In this document: one piece after another, positions 52,848-58,937 of the stretch
Position numbering within the stretch: position 1 is the stretch's first letter
Layout of the letters: the number at the start of each line of letters is the position of its first letter
Source: Candidatus Dadabacteria bacterium
GTDB lineage: Bacteria; Desulfobacterota_D; UBA1144; Nemesobacterales; JADFKM01
Assembly: GCA_022564935.1 (NCBI GenBank)
Contig: JADFKM010000005.1
Span: forward strand, 1-58,937
Length of the DNA stretch: 58,937 bases
Direction of reading: 5' to 3'
The notes under the pieces: generated by a model
Told to the model about the DNA's origin: nothing
What the model saw: only the letters and a program-made list of their open reading frames with translations
Databases searched by the model: none
Translations under genes and position numbers: made by a program

Positions 52848-54383
52848 ATGCTCCTGCGACCCAGTCCTGCCGCAAATGTAGAGACCGACTCTTTGGACAG
52901 GGAGATCTTCAACGAACTTCTCGAGTCCTCCAGGGAGCTTTCCGATTTGATGGACAGGGGGTCAAACCTTCTTCCGGATTTCAAATTCCTTTTACAGGAC
53001 ATATTTGCGACCTTTTTCAAATACAACATTATTTTGTTCCCGCCCGAAGAGGTGAAGAGAAGCTCCAGGCTGGGACGAAAGCTCATTGAAAAGGCGATTG
53101 TCTCTGAGCTTTACAACGAGTTAAGGGAAGAAACGGTTCTCGATAAGTTCAATTCCGCGCTCGCCACTGTAACTATGGCGGGGAGCATGCTCGAGTGGAT
53201 AAAATCCGATGAAGGCCTAAGCGACAAAAAGCTCATAAAGCAATGGGAGATCGATGAGGCTGAGGAGAGGTACGAAGAGCTCGCAATGGAGAACGAGACC
53301 TGGAAGGAGGTTGAGGAGAACGAGGACATAGACGATTCTCTCGATGAGTCATTCGAGAAGGGGAAAAAGGAAAACGAAATGACACTGTCCCGACAACAAG
53401 AGGAGCTGGAGGAGCTTGAAGAGGCACAGGATAAACGTCTTGATAATATCGATATTAAGTTAGACAAGCTGGTCGACTCCTCTATGAGAAAGGCTGAGGA
53501 AAGGATAAATGATGCTGAAAAGGAGCTGATGCAGTGGGGAGCCGCTATAGGAAGCTCCGAGAGCGATAAGCCGGTTGGAGAAAAATTAGACCTTGCCGAG
53601 AGTTTGTCTAAAAACGAGAAATTGAAAAGAATATCCCTAATGCTTGGAGCGCTGAACCAGGAGATGTTTAATGCCCGCAGGAAGGTGTGGTCAAAGCGGG
53701 GGAGCGAGGTATACGGCATTTCATACGGCAGCGAGCTCGGCTATATCATCCCCTCAGAGCTTGTAACTCTCCGGCACCCGGTTCTCAGAAAGGATTTCCT
53801 GAAGAGGTATGTGGAACAAAGGCTGTTGCGCTACTATCTTAAAGATGAGACGGGAAGGGGCCCTGTTATTGTGTGCCTTGACTGTAGCAGTTCAATGGCG
53901 GGGGATAAAGAGCTGTGGTCAAAGGCCCTTTGCCTGAGCATTCACGAGTTGGCTAAGAGGCAGAAAAGGAAGTTCAGCGTTGTTGTGTTTTCCTCCAGCG
54001 AGTACGACTTGCGTGTGTTCAGCTCAAGTGTCGGGGCGGGGAAGACATTGACCGAGCCGCAGCTGCTCGAGCTTGCCGATTATTTTCCCGGCGGCGGAAC
54101 GGATTTTGAATTACCCCTTCAAAAAGCCCTCTATTTGCTGAGTGAGGAAGTATACGGTAGAAGCGACGTGCTGTTTATAACGGACGGGGAGTGTGACGTT
54201 ACTGAGCCGTGGCTTGAGCACTTCTTGACTGAAAAGTCCAGGCTTGACTTCCAGGTATTTTCCGTATTGATCGACCTCAATAAGACCGAGACGCCGCGCA
54301 CCCTGATGAAGTTCAGTGACAAGGTTACGACAATATCTCAGCTACAATCCAAGGATGCTAGGGATATATTTCTCAGTTTTTAG
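52848..54383 (+). CDS. VWA-domain protein of the ViaA/CoxE type
   Basis: 511 aa, no signal peptide. Residues 1-130 are helical. Residues ~130-235 are a strongly charged coiled coil (SRQQEELEELEEAQDKRLDN). A C-terminal von Willebrand factor A domain has an intact MIDAS: DCSSSM (Asp at about 345), GGGTDFE (Thr at about 418) and ITDGECD. This order is that of ViaA-like proteins, which pair with a RavA/MoxR AAA+ ATPase to insert cofactors or remodel complexes. No AAA+ partner lies next to it here. It precedes alr by 53 bp. Confidence 0.82.
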   Translation: MLLRPSPAANVETDSLDREIFNELLESSRELSDLMDRGSNLLPDFKFLLQDIFATFFKYNIILFPPEEVKRSSRLGRKLIEKAIVSELYNELREETVLDKFNSALATVTMAGSMLEWIKSDEGLSDKKLIKQWEIDEAEERYEELAMENETWKEVEENEDIDDSLDESFEKGKKENEMTLSRQQEELEELEEAQDKRLDNIDIKLDKLVDSSMRKAEERINDAEKELMQWGAAIGSSESDKPVGEKLDLAESLSKNEKLKRISLMLGALNQEMFNARRKVWSKRGSEVYGISYGSELGYIIPSELVTLRHPVLRKDFLKRYVEQRLLRYYLKDETGRGPVIVCLDCSSSMAGDKELWSKALCLSIHELAKRQKRKFSVVVFSSSEYDLRVFSSSVGAGKTLTEPQLLELADYFPGGGTDFELPLQKALYLLSEEVYGRSDVLFITDGECDVTEPWLEHFLTEKSRLDFQVFSVLIDLNKTETPRTLMKFSDKVTTISQLQSKDARDIFLSF

Positions 54384-54436
54384 ATGACAGTTTCGAGCCA
54401 TAGTTAGAAAGGCGGATATATAAATGATTTATTAAT

Positions 54437-55531
54437 ATGAGACCGACCTGGGCTGAGATCGATCTAAATTCCCTCAGGGAGAATTTTCGATATGTTAAGT
54501 CTGCTGTTGGGGCGGGGATGGACATACTGTCGGTTGTTAAGGCCGATGCATACGGTCACGGAGCCGTACCCATAAGCAGGGCGCTTGTGAACGAAGGCAC
54601 GTACATGCTGGGGGTTGCTACGGTTAATGAAGCCCTTGAGCTTAGGGGAGCGGGTATAACCAAGCCGATTGTGATGCTTGGTGGTGTAGTGGAAGAAGAG
54701 GCTGAAGCAGTGGTTGGGAACGACCTGATACCTGCCGTGTTTTCAGTTTCGGTTGCTCGCGCATTGAACAGCGCCGCACGGAAAAGAGAAAAATCGCTAG
54801 GATTTCATTTAAAAGTCGATACGGGGATGAACAGACTCGGGGTGTATGTTGATGAGATTGCCGACTTTCTCGATGGAATTTCAGGACTGGATAACATCAG
54901 GATGGAGGGCCTATTCAGCCATTTTGCAAGCGCAGAGCTTGATGACGCTACCCATACAATGAAACAACTCGAGCAATTTACAAAGATTGCGGCTATCGTG
55001 AAGAAAGTCGGTTTTCGCCCCCGGTATCTTCACCTTGCAAACAGCGCGGCAATACAACGATTCCCCGAAACACATCTGAACATGGTTCGCCCCGGCATAA
55101 TGCTCTACGGCTCTTCACAGCTGCCCGGCCACGCACTCAGGCCAGTTATGAAGCTGAAATCCAGAGTCGTTCAAATCAAAAAGGCTCCAAAGGGCTCCGC
55201 CGTGAGTTATGGAGGGACATTCCTCACTCAAAGACCAACGCTTTTGGCCGTTCTCCCGATCGGATATGCGGATGGTTATATGAGAACCCTTTCCAATAAC
55301 GCCTCGGTTTCGGTCAGGGGACAGAGGGCGCCGGTGGTAGGGGCCGTCTGCATGGACCTGACCATAATTGACGTTACGGACGTGCCGGGTGTGGAAGTGG
55401 GAGAGGAAGTCGTTCTGTTTGGGGACGCAGTAGTTACTGTAGACGACGTTTCCACGTGGGCGGGGACCATTTCTTACGAATTGTTGTCTAATACGGGGAG
55501 GCGCGTGTCGAGAAAGTACGTCTGTGAATAA
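54437..55531 (+). CDS. alr: Alanine racemase
   Basis: 364 aa. The PLP-lysine sits in VVKADAYGHGAVPIS, and the second catalytic residue (Tyr) in SAVSYGGTFLTQRPTLLAVL. HLKVDTGMNRLGV and MVRPGIMLYGS are also typical. It makes D-alanine for peptidoglycan. No strong ribosome site is seen at ATG 54437. The gene is followed after 54 bp by the mla-linked repeat protein and could be co-transcribed with it. Confidence 0.96.
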   Translation: MRPTWAEIDLNSLRENFRYVKSAVGAGMDILSVVKADAYGHGAVPISRALVNEGTYMLGVATVNEALELRGAGITKPIVMLGGVVEEEAEAVVGNDLIPAVFSVSVARALNSAARKREKSLGFHLKVDTGMNRLGVYVDEIADFLDGISGLDNIRMEGLFSHFASAELDDATHTMKQLEQFTKIAAIVKKVGFRPRYLHLANSAAIQRFPETHLNMVRPGIMLYGSSQLPGHALRPVMKLKSRVVQIKKAPKGSAVSYGGTFLTQRPTLLAVLPIGYADGYMRTLSNNASVSVRGQRAPVVGAVCMDLTIIDVTDVPGVEVGEEVVLFGDAVVTVDDVSTWAGTISYELLSNTGRRVSRKYVCE

Positions 55532-55585
55532 AATGGGCTTTGGATGCTATATTTTTAATATCTTCTGTTATCGGTATGATGTGCC

Positions 55586-57067
55586 ATGAAAAACCTCAGT
55601 TTTTTTTATCCCTGTGCCCTGATCATGCTGCTCATGTTTCATACGACTTCATACGCCGGCTGGGAGTTCAGTCTCGGACCTCTCGTGGATATTGAGAAGG
55701 ACGAGGAAGCTCATTCCATAGATATAGAAATGCTCGGCCCCGTTATTAAGTACAGAGCCGGCCCGGAGGGAATGGAGCTCGGGATCAAGCCCCTTTTTCA
55801 TTACTCTAGCGATAGCGGCAAAAAATCAAAGCGTTTTACGTTGATGTTCCCCTTTGCGGGCTTCAGGAAGAAGCCTGACGCGCTTTACATCCATGCGTTA
55901 TTTCACCTTATGGAGCTTAACGTCACGACTACCAAAACGGGGTTTAAGGAAAAGGAATTTGCCCTGTACCCCTTCTTGTTTAAAAAAAGTGCCGAGAATA
56001 AAGAAAATAACTATTTGGCGCTGTTCCCGATCGCGGGCCGGCTTAAGAACAAGTTCTTTAAGGACGAGATAACTTTTATCATGTTCCCCCTCTTTATGGA
56101 GACGAGGAAAGACGGGGAAGTTAATAGAAACTTTTTATGGCCCATACTGGCATTTTACGGCGGAAAGGGGCAGAGGGGAATGAGAATATGGCCACTGTTC
56201 GGATTTAGAGAGAAGAAGGATCAGCTCGATGAAAAGTTTGCCCTGTGGCCTATCTTCGCATCAAAAAGAGGGGTTTTTTACGGAGAGGAGGTAAAATCAT
56301 TATCGATCCTGCCTTTCTACTCGTCTGTTCAAACGGAGAACAAGAAGTACACGACATACATGTGGCCTTTCATAAATCACATCGTTGATAAGAACAAGGA
56401 CATTGAAAGGTGGGATGTTCCCTGGCCCATTCTAAACGTCACGAGGGGCTCGAAGAGACAGAACAGGTTCTTCCCGATTTATTCAAAAGAAGTGGGCAAA
56501 CATGACAAAGACGGGTTTATTCTGTGGCCTATATACAGGTATAGCGAGGCATATTTCGCCGACTATAAAAGAAGGCGCGACAGGGTGCTACTATTTATAT
56601 ACTCCGATATAAAAGAAGAGCCCATTATAGAAGGCGGGAGGAGCGGGAGAAGAATTGACCTGTGGCCGCTGTTCACATACTCAAGAGATGCGACCGGAGA
56701 GAGGCGACTGCACTTCCTCTCGATATTCGAGCCGTTCTTACACTCCAACGAAGGCATCGAGAAAAACTACTCTTCCCTCTGGAGGATATTTACGTGGAGG
56801 AGCGAGCCCGATGGCACAAAGGAGTCTGAGTTTCTGTGGAATATGTTCAAAACCCACAAGAGCAAAAAAGGGATAAAGGTGAGCTTCAGACCTATAGTTC
56901 CCGTGTTTTCATACAGCAACATAGACAGCGAAAAGAAGATTTCGTTTCTTGGGGGCTTGTTTGGGTATTCTCGTGACGAGCAAAAAACCACCGTGAGGTT
57001 TTTGTTTATCCCGATTAAGATTTCATCTACTAAAAATTCTAACGGCCGGGAAGGAGAAGGGCGGTGA
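55586..57067 (+). CDS. Secreted protein with ~19-residue [WF]-P-[ILF] repeats, mla-linked, unknown
   Basis: 493 aa. A signal peptide (YPCALIMLLMFHTTSYA) is cleaved before GWEFSLGP. From about residue 87 to 360 a short motif recurs every 16-23 residues: MFPF, LYPF, LFPI, MFPL, LWPI, IWPL, LWPI, ILPF, MWPF, PWPI, FFPI, LWPI, LWPL. Each has a charged turn between strands, suggesting a beta-repeat fold such as a barrel or propeller. Its GTGA end overlaps the mlaE start, so it is translationally coupled to the lipid transporter. An outer-membrane or periplasmic partner of Mla is the inference; I know no family name. Confidence 0.85.
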   Translation: MKNLSFFYPCALIMLLMFHTTSYAGWEFSLGPLVDIEKDEEAHSIDIEMLGPVIKYRAGPEGMELGIKPLFHYSSDSGKKSKRFTLMFPFAGFRKKPDALYIHALFHLMELNVTTTKTGFKEKEFALYPFLFKKSAENKENNYLALFPIAGRLKNKFFKDEITFIMFPLFMETRKDGEVNRNFLWPILAFYGGKGQRGMRIWPLFGFREKKDQLDEKFALWPIFASKRGVFYGEEVKSLSILPFYSSVQTENKKYTTYMWPFINHIVDKNKDIERWDVPWPILNVTRGSKRQNRFFPIYSKEVGKHDKDGFILWPIYRYSEAYFADYKRRRDRVLLFIYSDIKEEPIIEGGRSGRRIDLWPLFTYSRDATGERRLHFLSIFEPFLHSNEGIEKNYSSLWRIFTWRSEPDGTKESEFLWNMFKTHKSKKGIKVSFRPIVPVFSYSNIDSEKKISFLGGLFGYSRDEQKTTVRFLFIPIKISSTKNSNGREGEGR

Positions 57068-57831
57068 ACGCCGTTTACCTTTTTTTTCAAACAACCGGGG
57101 AGCTGATAGCGCTTTTTCTAGAAAGCATGTACTGGTCTAAGGCCGCTGTGCGGAACAGGGATAAAGTGTTCGCCCATATGGTTGAGATAGGCAACAAGAC
57201 CCTTCCCGTAGCCGCCCTTATATCTCTGTTTATCGGGGGTGTGATTGCACTACAATCCGGCCCGCAGCTGGCCCAATACGGGATTCAGGAAAACCTGGGT
57301 GGGATCATAGGCTTATCTCTGGTAAAGGAGCTCGGCCCTGTGATGGGCTCGATCTTAATCGCGGGCAGGGTGGGCTCTGCGATGACGGCTGAGATAGGCT
57401 CGATGAGCGTATACGACGAGATTGACGCCTTGAGAACCATGGACATCAATCCCGTCAGGTACCTTGTGATGCCTAGGCTGCTTGCCGCCATCATAGCACT
57501 TCCGCTTCTCGTGATATACATGGACGTTATCGGGTGGCTGGGGGGAGCGATTGTAGCTTCAACTAATCCCTCGATAAACGTCTCGTTCCAGATTTACTAC
57601 AACAATCTTTCAAGCCTCGTCGAGTTCAAAGACGTAATCAACGGCTTGGTCAAGTCATTGGTGTTTGGTATTATAATTACAACCGTATGCTGCTATATCG
57701 GGCTTAGGACCAGGGGGGGGCCAAGGGAAATAGGCACAGCTGTTACGCGCGCCGTTGTCCTCTCGTTTGTTTTAATACTCGTATCCGATTATCTCATGAC
57801 AAGTGCTTTGTTAAGTTTAGGATTGGGTTAG
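57064..57831 (+). CDS. mlaE: ABC-transporter permease MlaE
   Basis: 255 aa from a GTG at 57064. It has about five membrane segments and the MlaE/YrbE hallmark stretch LVKELGPVMGSILIAGRVGS followed by AMTAEIGSMSVYDEIDALRT and MDINPVRYLVMPRL. MlaE is the inner-membrane permease of the MCE phospholipid transport system that maintains outer-membrane asymmetry. The start overlaps the previous stop (GTGA); mlaF follows after 26 bp. Confidence 0.96.
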   Translation: MNAVYLFFQTTGELIALFLESMYWSKAAVRNRDKVFAHMVEIGNKTLPVAALISLFIGGVIALQSGPQLAQYGIQENLGGIIGLSLVKELGPVMGSILIAGRVGSAMTAEIGSMSVYDEIDALRTMDINPVRYLVMPRLLAAIIALPLLVIYMDVIGWLGGAIVASTNPSINVSFQIYYNNLSSLVEFKDVINGLVKSLVFGIIITTVCCYIGLRTRGGPREIGTAVTRAVVLSFVLILVSDYLMTSALLSLGLG

Positions 57832-57857
57832 GAAATAATCACACCTAAGGTGCCCGC

Positions 57858-58637
57858 ATGACGCAACCCGTAAATGAGCCTTTTGTCTGGGAAAAATATC
57901 GGCAGGGAAGAAGCGTTGAAGCCGTTGGAGTGGTAATTAGAAGTCTTAACAAGAGTTTTGGTGACAACCTCGTCCTGAGAGACCTCAATCTTGAAGTTAC
58001 TCCTGGCGAAACTCTGGTTATTCTCGGCAAAAGCGGCACCGGCAAGAGTGTGCTCCTAAGGCATATCATCGGTCTTATGAAGCCCGATTCGGGAGCCGTT
58101 ACAGTAGGGGAAATCGATGTCGAAGACCAGGAGTTCAGGAAGAAGCACACTCTCGCCATTGTGTTTCAATCTGCGGCTTTGTTCAATTCCCTGTCTGTGG
58201 GTGATAATGTGGCGCTTTACCTGAGGGAGCATCGCATCTACGGGGAAGAGGAAATTAGGGATGTTGTGAGAGAAACTCTCACCGTAGTCGGTCTTGAGGG
58301 AAAAGAGGACGTGATGCCCTCGGAGCTGAGCGGCGGAATGAAGAAAAGGGTTGCGATTGCCAGGGCGCTTGCGATGAGTCCCGAGCTGATTTTATACGAT
58401 GAGCCCACTGGAGAGCTCGACCCGATGATGACCCACACGATTGGAGACGAAATACTGAAACTCCGAAAGCGGTTTGTGGTGACACAAATAGTCGTCACTC
58501 ATGACGTATATCTTGCTTTCTATGTAGCCGATAGGATAGCGGTTTTGGACGAAGGCAGTATAATTGAAATAGGCGCGCCCGAGAAGCTAAGACGCAGTAC
58601 TAACTCAATAACCAGGGATTTTTTAAGGAGTCTATAA
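57858..58637 (+). CDS. mlaF: ABC-transporter ATPase MlaF
   Basis: 259 aa. Walker A VILGKSGTGKSVLLRHI, Q-loop VFQSAALFNSLSV, signature LSGGMKKRVAIARALA, Walker B LILYDEPTGELDP and the H-loop VVTHD are all complete. The N-terminus is some 25 residues longer than usual. With MlaE it powers MCE lipid movement. It is followed 21 bp later by mlaD. Confidence 0.96.
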   Translation: MTQPVNEPFVWEKYRQGRSVEAVGVVIRSLNKSFGDNLVLRDLNLEVTPGETLVILGKSGTGKSVLLRHIIGLMKPDSGAVTVGEIDVEDQEFRKKHTLAIVFQSAALFNSLSVGDNVALYLREHRIYGEEEIRDVVRETLTVVGLEGKEDVMPSELSGGMKKRVAIARALAMSPELILYDEPTGELDPMMTHTIGDEILKLRKRFVVTQIVVTHDVYLAFYVADRIAVLDEGSIIEIGAPEKLRRSTNSITRDFLRSL

Positions 58638-58658
58638 ATCAAAGGGGGTATGGTATCT

Positions 58659-58937
58659 ATGAGTAAAGAAATTCAGCTGGGAATTTTCTTTTTCATTGCG
58701 TTGGTAATACTGGGGGTAGTGTTTGAGCTCTTGAACGGAATACCCTTTTTACAGCGGCACTACACATTAAAAACTTATTTTTCAGCTATCGGCGAGCTTA
58801 AGCCCGGCAACCCGGTTAAGCTTGCCGGACTCGAGGTAGGTAAGGTTTCCGCCGTAAAGCTTGGAAATAACAACATAGCGGTCGAGATAGAGATAGAGCG
58901 GGGAACTCCCGTAAAGAAGGATTCCGTGGCCACAATA
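58659..58937 (+). CDS. mlaD: MCE-domain lipid-binding protein MlaD, cut by the right edge
   Basis: 93 codons are present before the window ends. One N-terminal membrane helix (LGIFFFIALVILGVVFELLN) leads to an MCE domain (YFSAIGELKPGNPVKLAGLE, VGKVSAVKL), the substrate ring of the Mla system. The ATG at 58659 is about nine bases after AAAGGGGG; an in-frame ATG at 58650 touches that site and is less likely. It completes the mlaE-mlaF-mlaD order. Confidence 0.93.
   Translation, partial: MSKEIQLGIFFFIALVILGVVFELLNGIPFLQRHYTLKTYFSAIGELKPGNPVKLAGLEVGKVSAVKLGNNNIAVEIEIERGTPVKKDSVATI

Overview
The window looks like chromosomal DNA of a Gram-negative (diderm) bacterium. It has a retrograde phospholipid (Mla/MCE) transport operon, type IV pilus ATPases, secreted proteins, PHA storage genes and RNase Y next to a YmdB-type phosphodiesterase. 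It also has NtrBC and sigma-54 control of glnBA, split GlyQ/GlyS, and PPDK. Together these suggest a Desulfobacterota/deltaproteobacterium-like lineage or a related candidate phylum. I cannot place it more exactly from sequence alone. Coding density is high and most genes are ordinary housekeeping genes.

Layout. 1-1.3 kb: dapF followed by an amidohydrolase that is broken at the left edge by an AT-rich unrelated frame. 1.4-5.1 kb: a polyhydroxyalkanoate locus (phaB-like reductase converging on phasin, two PhaE-like proteins and class III phaC). 5.4-12.5 kb: a periplasmic binding protein, a CcsA-type cytochrome c assembly protein, prfA, a zapB-like gene, zapA, a 5-formyl-THF cyclo-ligase, rny and a ymdB-type gene. 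12.5-21.4 kb: a methyltransferase remnant, nitrilase, ppdK, glyQS and trmFO. 21.8-29.7 kb: pilB-pilT-pilC-pilS-pilR and a tiny AT-rich zinc-ribbon gene. 30-35.5 kb: a group-2 sigma factor, nth, an unknown gene and nuoJKL without nuoM or nuoN. 35.6-45 kb: glnA and glnB behind a well-spaced sigma-54 promoter, an acyl-CoA ligase, rnc, ntrC/ntrB, a truncated orphan ORF with a good promoter, and hom. 45.0-48.3 kb: tRNA-Ala, then a module of two paralogous secreted proteins bounded by 54-nt direct repeats. 48.4-58.9 kb: ychF, suhB, ethylmalonyl-CoA mutase, a ViaA-like VWA protein, alr, and an mla operon led by an unknown repeat protein and cut off in mlaD.

How the genes fit together. PhaB/PhaC/PhaE/phasin, an acyl-CoA ligase and an ethylmalonyl-CoA-type mutase point to storage and assimilation of acetyl/butyryl-CoA units. 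NtrB/NtrC, the sigma-54 site before glnB, and GlnB/GlnA form a complete nitrogen-control circuit in about 8 kb. The most novel-looking parts are the direct-repeat-bounded secreted paralog module (45.27-48.27 kb), the ~19-residue repeat protein fused by overlap to mlaE, and a DapF homologue with both catalytic cysteines replaced by serine. No CRISPR array, insertion sequence or intact phage was seen.
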